From Azoarcus indigens (GTDB lineage: Bacteria; Pseudomonadota; Gammaproteobacteria; Burkholderiales; Rhodocyclaceae): a stretch of DNA of 64,000 nucleotides. Of the stretch, positions 1-8,697 are shown one piece after another (positions within the stretch are counted from its first letter, which is position 1; each line of letters opens with the position of its first letter). The notes beneath the pieces are model-generated. The model did not search any database. It was given only the letters and a program-made list of their open reading frames with translations, and was not told the origin of the DNA. The translations under genes were made by a program, and so were the position numbers. Location of the stretch: contig NZ_SNVV01000025.1 in the NCBI RefSeq assembly GCF_004361735.1, positions 1 through 64,000 of the forward strand. The letters run 5' to 3'.

Positions 1-92
1 TCAAGGTCATCAAGCGCATGGCCTACGGATTCCGCGACTCAGCCTATTTCTTCCTGAAGATCAAGGCCGCCTTCCCCGGAAAGGCGCGATGA
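1..92 (+). CDS. ISL3-type transposase, C-terminal end only (partial)
   Basis: The first 92 bases hold one open frame that enters from the left edge and stops with TGA at 90-92, leaving about 29 residues. The tail has the pattern KVIKRMAYGFRDSAYFFLKI, which I recognise from memory as the C-terminus of ISL3-family DDE transposases. The body of the gene, including the catalytic residues, lies outside the window, so intactness cannot be judged. It runs towards the 3' end of kdpE. No clear terminal inverted repeat was found between 93 and 229, so the right end of the element is not mapped. It could be a full insertion sequence or a remnant. Confidence 0.6.
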   Translation, partial: KVIKRMAYGFRDSAYFFLKIKAAFPGKAR

Positions 93-229
93 ACCTTTCT
101 TTCGCCCTCGACAGGGGGAGGATTCCGGAGCTTTCAGTGCATCCCGGAGGCTGTGCGGGCGGTGGAGAGGTGCCCCGGCTTTCCCCGGCGCTGGTTTACC
201 GCTACCAGGCGCAAGGGGCTAGTGCGGCC

Positions 230-910
230 TCAGGGCTGGAAGCGGTAGCCGACGCCGGTTTCGGTGAGGAAGTGCACCGGCTGGGCGGGGTCTGCCTCCA
301 GCTTCTGGCGCAGGCGGCCGACGTAAATGCGCAGGTAGTGGTTGCTGTCCGCATAGGCGGGGCCCCACACCTCGCGCATCAGGTGGCGATGGGTGAGCAC
401 CTTGCCGGCGTTGCCGGCCAGTACCGTGAGCAGGCGGTACTCGATCTTGGTGAGGTGCAGGGCTTCTCCGCCACGGGTGACGGTGCGGCGCACGAAGTCG
501 ACTTCCACGTTGCCAAAGGCGAGGCGGCCGGAGTTGTCCTCGTGGCGCACATGGCGGCGCACCAGCGCCCGCACCCGCGCCAGCAGTTCGGCAACGCCGA
601 AGGGTTTGGCGAGGTAGTCGTCGGCACCTTCGTCCAGTGCGCGCACCTTGTCGTCTTCCTCGCCGCGGGCGGACAGGATGAGCACCGGCACATGGCTCCA
701 GTTGCGCAGGTGGTGCAGCACCTCCATGCCGTCCATGTCCGGCAGGCCGAGGTCGAGCACGATGAGGTCGGCCTTGCGGGTGCCGGCTTCGATCAGGCTG
801 CGCTCGCCGGTGGCCGCGGTAAACACCCGGTAGCCCTCGCCCTCCAGTGCGTTGCGCACCAGGCGGCGGATCTGCGGTTCATCCTCGACGACGAGCACGG
901 TCACGTCCAT
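230..910 (-). CDS. kdpE: KdpE-like response regulator (OmpR/PhoB family)
   Basis: Cytoplasmic transcription factor of 226 residues, the partner of the adjacent KdpD-like kinase. The receiver domain (about 1-120) has the acidic pair E9-D10, phospho-acceptor D53 in VLDLGLPD and the conserved lysine in YLAKPFG. A winged-helix DNA-binding domain occupies about 130-226, with the late motif TGVGYRF typical of the OmpR family. KdpE of E. coli is similar in length and wording. I chose the ATG at 908-910 because it gives the family N-terminus; a GTG at 938-940 overlaps the kdpD stop as GTGA and would add ten residues. The gene follows kdpD in one operon. No kdpFABC potassium ATPase genes are present in the window, so its targets are unknown. 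Confidence 0.85.
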   Translation of the reverse strand: MDVTVLVVEDEPQIRRLVRNALEGEGYRVFTAATGERSLIEAGTRKADLIVLDLGLPDMDGMEVLHHLRNWSHVPVLILSARGEEDDKVRALDEGADDYLAKPFGVAELLARVRALVRRHVRHEDNSGRLAFGNVEVDFVRRTVTRGGEALHLTKIEYRLLTVLAGNAGKVLTHRHLMREVWGPAYADSNHYLRIYVGRLRQKLEADPAQPVHFLTETGVGYRFQP

Positions 911-936
911 GGCGTTCGATTCTACTCCGGCGCCTA

Positions 937-2364
937 TCACTCTTCGCCTATGGCCGGCGGGTTGCCCAGCGGCAGCCAGAGCTTGACGCAGGCGCCGCCT
1001 CCGGGGCGGTTGCGGACCTCGATCTCGCCGCCGTGGGCGGCAACGATGCGCTGGCAGATCGCCAGCCCCAGGCCCATGCCGGGCACCGACGACTCCGGGC
1101 TGCCGCGCTCGAACAGTTCGAACATCCGCGCCAGCTTGCCCGGGGGGAAGCCGGGCCCGTGGTCGCAGACCTCGATGCAGGCGCGGCCGCCGGCCTCATC
1201 CACATAGGTGCCGATCTCGATGGGGGCGCCGGCGGGTGAATACTTGGCGGCGTTGTCGATCAGGTTGCACACCACCCGTTCCATCAGCACCGCGTCCAGC
1301 TCCACCAGCGGCAGATCGGGCTGCAGGCGGACCTTCGCCGGATGCTCGGCCAACTGCGGCTTGAGCAGGCGCAGGCTGGCGGCGATGAGGTCGTCGAACA
1401 ACTGCCATTCGCGCCGCAGGCGGGTCTTGCCGGAATGCAGCCGCGCCATGTCGAGCACATTGTCCAGCAGGCCGCCGATGGCGCGCGCCTGGCGCAGCAG
1501 CGCCAGCGAGGTTTCCGCCGCCGCGGGGGGCAGCGGTTCGCGGGAGAGGTGCAGGCTGTCGGCCAGGCCGATCAATACCGTCATCGGCGTGCGCAGGTCG
1601 TGGGAAACGGCGGCGAGCACCGAGTTGCGAAGGCGTTCGGCGGCGATCTCCACCTGGCTGTTCTGTGCCAGCTGCACGTAGTGCACCCGCTCCAGCGCAG
1701 TGGCGAGCAGCGATGCCACTGCCTGCAGGCGCACGTTCTCGGCATTGCGCCCGCTTTCCTCCCAGGGGCCGTTCTCGTCCCCCTCGCTGTCCGCCACGTA
1801 CAGCGTTCCCAGCGCGGTATCGCCCGCCTCCAGCGGATAGGCCCGGTTACCTGCCGGCGCCGGCTCCCGCGTACCGAGATGCAGCGTCACCAGGCGGCCG
1901 TGGCGGGCCGAGTAAGCCGCCAGCGCCGCATGCACCTGTTCCACGTTGGAGCTTCCGGCCAGTTCGCGGGCGAGTTCGTAGAGCGACCGGGTTTCGCGTT
2001 CCTGCAGCCCTGAGTGGGTGGCCTGGCGGCGCAGGCCATCTGCGAGCTGGGCGGTGACCAGGCCGACGGTGAGCATCACTACCAGGGTGACGACGTACTG
2101 CACGTCAGTGGGGATGAAGCCGAAGTGGGGTGGGACGATGACGTAGTCGAGCAGCACTACGTTGGCGCAGGCGGTGAGTACCGCCGGGCCGCGGCCCAGG
2201 CGCAGAGCGACGAAGAAAACGACGACGAGGAAGAGCATGGCGATGTTCGCCGGGTCCAGCAGGTGGCGCAGGGGCATCGCGGCCAGTACGGTGGCCAGGC
2301 TGGCGAGCAGGGCGACGCCCCAGGCACGGGCGCGCCTGCGCGGAGTGGGGGCGGACCGGCTCAT
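937..2364 (-). CDS. Short KdpD-like sensor histidine kinase
   Basis: Membrane histidine kinase of 475 residues, about half the length of E. coli KdpD (894). It lacks the N-terminal KdpD/Usp-like cytoplasmic sensor. It begins with a four-helix DUF4118 membrane region (about 15-110, with the motif IVPPHFGFIPTD), followed by a GAF-like region (about 125-228). The HisKA phospho-acceptor is H255 in AAVSHDLRTP. The HATPase domain has an N box (NLIDNAAKYS), G1 (GPGFPPG) and G2 (GMGLGLAI). Its stop codon overlaps a possible GTG start of kdpE, so both are probably one transcript. Truncation looks genuine: the ATG opens directly before the membrane region and no upstream frame supplies the missing domain. 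Signal sensed: unknown. Confidence 0.8.
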   Translation of the reverse strand: MSRSAPTPRRRARAWGVALLASLATVLAAMPLRHLLDPANIAMLFLVVVFFVALRLGRGPAVLTACANVVLLDYVIVPPHFGFIPTDVQYVVTLVVMLTVGLVTAQLADGLRRQATHSGLQERETRSLYELARELAGSSNVEQVHAALAAYSARHGRLVTLHLGTREPAPAGNRAYPLEAGDTALGTLYVADSEGDENGPWEESGRNAENVRLQAVASLLATALERVHYVQLAQNSQVEIAAERLRNSVLAAVSHDLRTPMTVLIGLADSLHLSREPLPPAAAETSLALLRQARAIGGLLDNVLDMARLHSGKTRLRREWQLFDDLIAASLRLLKPQLAEHPAKVRLQPDLPLVELDAVLMERVVCNLIDNAAKYSPAGAPIEIGTYVDEAGGRACIEVCDHGPGFPPGKLARMFELFERGSPESSVPGMGLGLAICQRIVAAHGGEIEVRNRPGGGACVKLWLPLGNPPAIGEE

Positions 2365-2410
2365 TGCTGGAAAGGCATCGTTGGCGGGGCGGGCATGCGG
2401 CTAACGATAG

Positions 2411-2433
2411 CGCAGCGCCCGCGAGGCGCTGCG
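2411..2433. repeat. Perfect 9-bp stem-loop upstream of kdpD
   Basis: CGCAGCGCC at 2411-2419 pairs with GGCGCTGCG at 2425-2433 around a 5-nt loop. It sits between the phosphatase stop (2516) and the kdpD start (2364). On the minus strand the run of six Ts comes before the stem, not after it, so it does not look like an intrinsic terminator for the upstream gene. It may be a leader structure of kdpDE. Confidence 0.45.
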
Positions 2434-2515
2434 TAAAAAAGCCGTCAATTTAACGTTGTCGGTTTCATTCCTTGTCCCGCGGGCGCCGGTGCGGCGCGGT
2501 CCTGGCGGGGCACGG

Positions 2516-3184
2516 TCAGGATGTGGGGAGCTCGTCCAGCGCGCCGTCCAGGTGGTCCTGCACCGCCCAGGCGAGCATGCGCCAGCCGTCGCCGTCGTGC
2601 TCTATCCAGTTCAGCGCGGCGTTGGGGATGGCGAAGTCGCGCGCTGCCTGCAGCGGTTTGCCGGTGGCGAGACGGTGGGCGATGTCGAGTACGCCGCCGT
2701 GGGTCACTACCAGCACTTGCTCGCCGGGGTGGCGGCGGGCGATTTCGTCCAGCGCCTCACCGATGCGGCGGGAGAACACCAGCAGGCTTTCGCCGCCTCC
2801 GGGGAAGGCGAATTCCGGGGCGCGCTCCTTGAAGCGGCGATAGGCCTCCGGGTGCAGCGCGGCGGCTTCGTCGTAGGTCAGGCCCTGGAACACGCCGTAA
2901 TGCCGTTCGCGCAGGCGGGGATCGTTCTGGATGGCGACGCCCTGGGCATCCGCCACCGCGGCGGCGGTGCGGCGGGCGCGTTCCAGGTCGCTGCTGTAGA
3001 TCGCGGCAAAGGGCTGGGCGGCCAGGCTGCGCGCGGCGGCTGCGGCCTGGGCGAGGCCGTTGTCATTGAGCGGAATGTCGATGTGGCCTTGCAGACGGCG
3101 CTCGGTGTTCCACGGCGTTTCGCCGTGGCGCACCAGGCAAACCCTGCAGTGGCGCGGATTGCGGGGAGGAAAAACACTGTTCAT
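2516..3184 (-). CDS. Histidine phosphatase family protein (GpmB/CobC-like)
   Basis: Cytoplasmic enzyme of 222 residues in the histidine phosphatase (phosphoglycerate mutase-like) superfamily. The catalytic RHGET is at 19-23, with H20 as the phospho-acceptor. The second conserved histidine is in VVTHGGV near the C-terminus, and the substrate-pocket pattern RxRHYGVFQG follows the first third of the protein. Family members act as broad phosphatases, cofactor-independent-type mutases or alpha-ribazole phosphatases, and sequence alone does not separate these. The neighbours (kdpDE downstream, dctQM divergent) give no substrate. The start at 3184 leaves about 13 residues before the first strand, which is slightly long for the family; no better start is present. 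Confidence 0.8.
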   Translation of the reverse strand: MNSVFPPRNPRHCRVCLVRHGETPWNTERRLQGHIDIPLNDNGLAQAAAAARSLAAQPFAAIYSSDLERARRTAAAVADAQGVAIQNDPRLRERHYGVFQGLTYDEAAALHPEAYRRFKERAPEFAFPGGGESLLVFSRRIGEALDEIARRHPGEQVLVVTHGGVLDIAHRLATGKPLQAARDFAIPNAALNWIEHDGDGWRMLAWAVQDHLDGALDELPTS

Positions 3185-3321
3185 CGGTAGGTGAATACCC
3201 TAGCTGTGCGGCACTTGGAGCCATTGAAATAATCCCGCCACCGCGGCGGTGAGGGCGCAGGCCGGTACAAGACGCGACACCGTCACGGTGCGGACTGACG
3301 TCCCCTCCAAAGGAGCCTCCC

Positions 3322-3909
3322 GTGTCGATCTTGCTGAGACTATCGCGGGCCATCGATCGTATCAACGAGTGGCTGGGACAGGGCGCGATGTGGCTGGTGC
3401 TGGCTGCGGTGCTGATCAGCGCCGGCAACGCCCTGGTACGCAAGCTCTTCCACACCAGTTCCAACGCCTTCCTCGAGATCCAGTGGTATCTCTTCGCCGG
3501 CATCTTCATGCTGGCGGCGGGCTACACCTTCCTGCGCAACGAGCATGTGCGCATCGACATCTTTGCCGGCCGGCTGTCGCCGCGAGGGCAGAACCTGGTA
3601 GACATCGTCGGCATCCTGCTCTTCATGCTGCCGATGGCCTGCCTCATCCTGTGGCTGTCCTGGCCCATCGTGATGCTGTCCATCCACTCGGGCGAGATGT
3701 CCTCCAACCCGGGCGGGCTGGTGCGCTGGCCGGTGAAGCTGCTGTTGCCGGTGGGCCTGTTCTTCCTGGTGCTGCAGGCCCTCTCGGAGCTGATCAAGCG
3801 TATCGCCTTCCTCACCGGGCAGGGGCCGAACCCGCTGGAGAGGCGGCGCGGGCCGAGCGCGGAAGAGGAGCTGGCGGCGGCGATCAAGGCGCGGGAGGCG
3901 ACGCAATGA
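3322..3909 (+). CDS. dctQ: TRAP transporter small membrane subunit (DctQ/TakQ-like)
   Basis: Small membrane subunit of a tripartite ATP-independent periplasmic transporter, 195 residues with four predicted helices (about 18-40, 55-78, 95-120, 135-160). The conserved NAFLEIQWYLFAG segment and an SGEMSSNPGGL loop are typical of the TakQ branch. The start is GTG at 3322, preceded by AGGAG at 3311-3315. The gene overlaps dctM by four bases (ATGA at 3906-3909), so the two are co-translated. It is paralogous to the dctQ at 13354-13950. No binding-protein gene lies next to this pair; the only dctP genes in the window are at 14086-16473 on the other strand. Confidence 0.9.
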   Translation: MSILLRLSRAIDRINEWLGQGAMWLVLAAVLISAGNALVRKLFHTSSNAFLEIQWYLFAGIFMLAAGYTFLRNEHVRIDIFAGRLSPRGQNLVDIVGILLFMLPMACLILWLSWPIVMLSIHSGEMSSNPGGLVRWPVKLLLPVGLFFLVLQALSELIKRIAFLTGQGPNPLERRRGPSAEEELAAAIKAREATQ

Positions 3910-5570
3910 GCGCCTTTCTGATCGCCAACGTGGCGCCGTTGATGTTCGCGGCGCTGGTGTTCTTCCTGCTGTTCGGCTTTCCGGTGGCCTTCGCGCTGGC
4001 TGCTAACGGCATCCTGTTCGGCCTCATCGGCATCGAACTCGGCCTGCTCAGCCCGGCGCTGTTCCAGGCGCTGCCGGAGCGCATCTTCGGCATCATGGCC
4101 AACGACACCCTGCTCGCCATCCCCTTCTTCACCTTCATGGGGCTGATCCTGGAGCGCAGCGGCATGGCGGAGGACCTGCTGGACACCATAGGCCAGCTGT
4201 TCGGGCCGATACGCGGCGGCCTGGCCTATGCAGTCATCTTCGTCGGCGCCTTGCTGGCGGCCACCACCGGGGTGGTCGCCGCCTCGGTGATCTCCATGGG
4301 GCTGATCTCGCTGCCCATCATGATGCGCTACGGCTACGACAACCGGCTGGCGTCCGGCGTCATCGCCGCCTCCGGCACGCTGGCGCAGATCATCCCGCCG
4401 TCGCTGGTGCTCATCGTGCTGGCGGACCAGTTGGGCCGCTCGGTGGGCGACATGTACCAGGGCGCGCTGCTGCCCGGGCTGGTGCTCACCGGCATGTACA
4501 TGCTCTATGTCTTCATCATCACTGTGCTGCGGCCGGCCCACGCACCGGCGATGCCTGCCCATGCCCGCACCATCCGCGAGGCGGACGGCGGCAGCGGCCT
4601 GCGCTCGCTGGCGGTGCTGGCGCTGATTGCGGTGGCGGTGGCATGGCTGTTCGCGCGCTGGTACGGCGAAGCGCGGGCGCGGGACGAGGTGGTGGTGGTC
4701 GCCGCGCTGGTAGGGATCGGCGCGGCCTTCGTGCTTGCCCTAGGCAACCGGCTGTTCGGGCTGGGCCTGCTGTCGCAGATGGCAGAGCGGGTGACCTTCG
4801 TACTGATTCCGCCGCTGGGGCTGATCTTCCTGGTGCTGGGCACCATCTTCATCGGCGTGGCGACGCCGACCGAGGGCGGCGCAATGGGCGCCGTGGGCGC
4901 GCTGGTGATGGCGGTGGCGCGCGGGCGCTTGTCCTTCTCGCTGCTGCGGCAGGCGATGGATACGACGGCCAAGCTGTCCTGCTTCGTCGTCTTCATCCTC
5001 ATCGGCTCCACCGTGTTCGGCCTGACTTTCCGCGGCGTGAATGGCGACCTGTGGGTGGAGCACCTGCTGACCGCGCTGCCGGGGGGCGAGCTGGGCTTCC
5101 TCGTCGTGGTGAACCTCCTGGTGTTCGTGCTCGCCTTCTTCCTAGATTTCTTCGAGCTGGCCTTCATCATCGTGCCGCTGCTGGCGCCGGTGGCGGACAA
5201 GCTGGGCATAGACCTGGTGTGGTTCGGCGTGCTGATCGCGGTGAACATGCAGACCTCCTTCATGCACCCACCCTTCGGCTTCGCCCTGTTCTATCTGCGC
5301 TCGGTGGCACCGCCGGCGGTGAAGACCTCGCAGATCTACTGGGGCACGGTGCCCTTCGTCTGCATCCAGCTGGTGATGGTGGGCTTGATCATCGCCTTCC
5401 CCGGCCTGGTGTCCCACGACCACGGCCGGGCCGTTGGAGAGGTGCCGCCGCTGCAGCTGGAGTTGCAGGCCCCTGGCCAGGGTGCAGCGCAGCCGGCCGA
5501 GATCGCACCGGCGCAGGAGCAGGAGGGGCCATCCTCGGATCTGCTGAAGCAGTTGCAGGGCGGGCGCTGA
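3906..5570 (+). CDS. dctM: TRAP transporter large permease (DctM/TakM-like)
   Basis: Large membrane subunit, 554 residues, about 12-13 helices; it is the Na+-coupled translocation channel of the TRAP system. Family signatures include LLAIPFFTFMGLILERSGMA, AATTGVVAASVISMG and GVATPTEGGAMGA. The ATG at 3906 overlaps the dctQ stop; a longer frame reaching back to 3249 only reads through dctQ in another phase and is not used. The protein ends in a Gln/Pro-rich cytoplasmic tail (about 510-554). It is strongly similar to the second DctM in this window (11663-13357), indicating a duplication within this block. Substrate is inferred only from that paralogue, whose neighbours are TakP-like (2-oxo acids). 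Confidence 0.9.
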   Translation: MSAFLIANVAPLMFAALVFFLLFGFPVAFALAANGILFGLIGIELGLLSPALFQALPERIFGIMANDTLLAIPFFTFMGLILERSGMAEDLLDTIGQLFGPIRGGLAYAVIFVGALLAATTGVVAASVISMGLISLPIMMRYGYDNRLASGVIAASGTLAQIIPPSLVLIVLADQLGRSVGDMYQGALLPGLVLTGMYMLYVFIITVLRPAHAPAMPAHARTIREADGGSGLRSLAVLALIAVAVAWLFARWYGEARARDEVVVVAALVGIGAAFVLALGNRLFGLGLLSQMAERVTFVLIPPLGLIFLVLGTIFIGVATPTEGGAMGAVGALVMAVARGRLSFSLLRQAMDTTAKLSCFVVFILIGSTVFGLTFRGVNGDLWVEHLLTALPGGELGFLVVVNLLVFVLAFFLDFFELAFIIVPLLAPVADKLGIDLVWFGVLIAVNMQTSFMHPPFGFALFYLRSVAPPAVKTSQIYWGTVPFVCIQLVMVGLIIAFPGLVSHDHGRAVGEVPPLQLELQAPGQGAAQPAEIAPAQEQEGPSSDLLKQLQGGR

Positions 5571-5589
5571 AGGGCGCCGCTTGCGCCGG

Positions 5590-5609
5590 CCAGCGGCCCT
5601 GGCCGCTGG
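5590..5609. terminator. Hairpin between convergent dctM and mrpG
   Basis: CCAGCGGCC at 5590-5598 and GGCCGCTGG at 5601-5609 form a 9-bp inverted repeat in the 45-base gap between the two convergent stop codons. There is no following T-run on either strand, so it is at best a weak bidirectional stop or 3'-end stabiliser. Confidence 0.4.
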
Positions 5610-5615
5610 GGGCGT

Positions 5616-5924
5616 TCAGCGGTCGCGATAGACCGCGGCCCGCATCAGCAACATCGCCGTGACCGGGGAGCTGAGGATCACGCACAGGGTGATCAGCACC
5701 TCATGCACCACCGGCCGCTCGGCGATGGCGGACGACACCAGGATGGAGGCGATCAGCACGCAGCCGGCGCCCAGAGTGTTGGCCAGCGTCGGCGCGTGGA
5801 TGCGGGCATAGAAGTCGCTCAGGCGCAGCAGGCCGAGCGCCCCCAGCAGGCCGAGCAGGCCGCCGAGCACCAACAGCGCAGCCGCCGGCAGCGCGATCCA
5901 GGGCGAGAGTTCGGCGCCGTTCAT
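5616..5924 (-). CDS. mrpG: Mrp Na+/H+ antiporter subunit G
   Basis: Small membrane subunit of 102 residues with three hydrophobic segments. It carries the family pattern LGLLRLSDFYARIHAPTLAN and is the last gene of the mrp operon. MrpG stabilises the multi-subunit Na+(K+)/H+ antiporter complex in the inner membrane. The ATG at 5922-5924 overlaps the mrpF stop (ATGA), which decides the start; a longer frame to 6161 only overlaps mrpF. The length is normal for the family (about 100-120). Confidence 0.9.
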   Translation of the reverse strand: MNGAELSPWIALPAAALLVLGGLLGLLGALGLLRLSDFYARIHAPTLANTLGAGCVLIASILVSSAIAERPVVHEVLITLCVILSSPVTAMLLMRAAVYRDR

Positions 5925-6202
5925 GGTTCGATCACCTCGCCGCGCAGCAGGAACTTCGCCATCGCGGTGGCGCCGACGAAGCCGAACAGACCGATCAGCA
6001 GCGCAATGTCGAAATACACCGTGGTGCCGAAACGTATGCCCAGCACCAGTGCGCCCAGCATGCCGTTGATATACACCGCGTCCAGCGCCAGCACCCGGTC
6101 CGGTGCGGCGGGGCCGATGATCAGGCGCACGGTGCCGAACACCATGGACAGCGCAAAGCACAGCGTGGCGAAATGGATCGCCCAGTCGAGGATTGCATTC
6201 AT
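5921..6202 (-). CDS. mrpF: Mrp Na+/H+ antiporter subunit F
   Basis: Membrane subunit of 93 residues with three helices and the typical GPAAPDRVLALDAVYING segment after the first helix. MrpF is a small hydrophobic part of the antiporter complex needed for Na+ resistance in characterised systems. The start ATG (6200-6202) and stop both overlap neighbouring genes by four bases, indicating tight translational coupling with mrpE and mrpG. Upstream in-frame residues to 6325 are read-through of mrpE and are excluded. Confidence 0.9.
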   Translation of the reverse strand: MNAILDWAIHFATLCFALSMVFGTVRLIIGPAAPDRVLALDAVYINGMLGALVLGIRFGTTVYFDIALLIGLFGFVGATAMAKFLLRGEVIEP

Positions 6203-6683
6203 TCGAAGATCTCCATCAGGGGCCGCTCGTAGCGATCCTTGATCAGGCGTACCCAGCCCGCTTCGTCCTTCAGGTCGAGCACATGCAGGGTGAGTTCGTT
6301 GGTGTCGGGCGAGAGGTCCGTCCACACCGTGCCCGGCGTCGCCGTCAGGATCACCGCCAGCATTGCCAGGCCGTGGGGATCGCGCATGTCCAGCGGAATG
6401 CGTATGAAGCCGACATTAGGCTGGCGTTTAGTGGCGCCGAGGATGACTCCCGCCACCGCGATGTTGGAGCGGATGACGTCCATCAGCACATGCCATATCA
6501 GCCCGAACAGCAGATGGAGCCGGCGGGGCTGTGCCGCCAGCGGGCGCAGCCGGCGTATCGCCAGCGAGATCAGCATGGCGAACAGGGCGCCCAGCAACAC
6601 CTGGCCGAAGCTCAGGGTGTCGTTCAGCAGCACCCAGGCGACCAGCAGGGCCAGCGGCAGCAGGATGCGGCCGGTCAATCGTC

Positions 6684-6687
<4 letters not shown>
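6199..6687 (-). CDS. mrpE: Mrp Na+/H+ antiporter subunit E
   Basis: Membrane subunit of 162 residues. It has two to three N-terminal helices (about 8-45 and 58-85) and a soluble C-terminal part with the family motif TPGTVWTDLSPD and a following HVLDLKDE. MrpE supports assembly or activity of the large A/D subunits. The start at 6685-6687 overlaps the mrpD stop (ATGA). The longer frame up to 7437 is antisense-free read-through of mrpD in another phase and is not real. Confidence 0.9.
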
Positions 6688-8294
<1,607 letters not shown>

Positions 8295-8346
8295 AGGCCG
8301 GCTCCATCAGCGCGGAGAACGGGGACGGGGAAGGGCAGGCACAGCC

Positions 8347-8694
8347 TCATCGGTGTTCGCCCTCGCTGCCATCCACATGGTCGGTGCCGGCGAAGCCGCG
8401 CGAGGCCAGCAGCACCACCAGGAACAGCGCGGTGGTGGCGAAGCCGATGACGATGGCGGTGAGCACCAGCGCCTGCGGCACCGGGTCGGCATATTGAGCG
8501 ACGTCGACCGCGCGGGTCGGGTCCAGCACCGGCGCCTGGTTCATGTTCAGCCGGCCCATTGCGAAGATGAAAAGGTTGACCGCGTAGGACAGCAGGGCCA
8601 GCCCCATGATGACCTGGAAGGTGCGGGGCCGCAGCAGCAGCCACACGCCGGAGCCGGTCACGACGCCTATCGCCATTGCATAGACGAGTTCCAT
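8347..8694 (-). CDS. mrpC: Mrp Na+/H+ antiporter subunit C (NuoK-like)
   Basis: Small subunit of 115 residues with three transmembrane helices, homologous to NuoK of complex I. Helix 2 holds GLALLSYAVNLFIFAMGRL and helix 3 holds DPVPQALVLTAIVIGFATTA, both characteristic of MnhC/MrpC. The start lies three bases after the mrpA stop, so translation is coupled. The C-terminal tail is short and charged. Confidence 0.92.
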   Translation of the reverse strand: MELVYAMAIGVVTGSGVWLLLRPRTFQVIMGLALLSYAVNLFIFAMGRLNMNQAPVLDPTRAVDVAQYADPVPQALVLTAIVIGFATTALFLVVLLASRGFAGTDHVDGSEGEHR

Positions 8695-8697
8695 TGA

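Noticed and set aside
911-940. GTG at 940 as the kdpE start
   Set aside because: It gives the attractive GTGA overlap with kdpD but adds ten residues not found in KdpE relatives. The ATG at 910 is preferred, though the GTG is not excluded.
2411-2440. Hairpin next to an A-run as a terminator
   Set aside because: The A-run follows the stem only on the plus strand, as As; on the minus strand the Ts come before the stem. Neither strand gives a stem followed by Ts.
3249-3905. Upstream extension of the first dctM frame across dctQ
   Set aside because: It overlaps the whole dctQ gene in another phase. The ATG at 3906 with the ATGA overlap and the family N-terminus decide the start.
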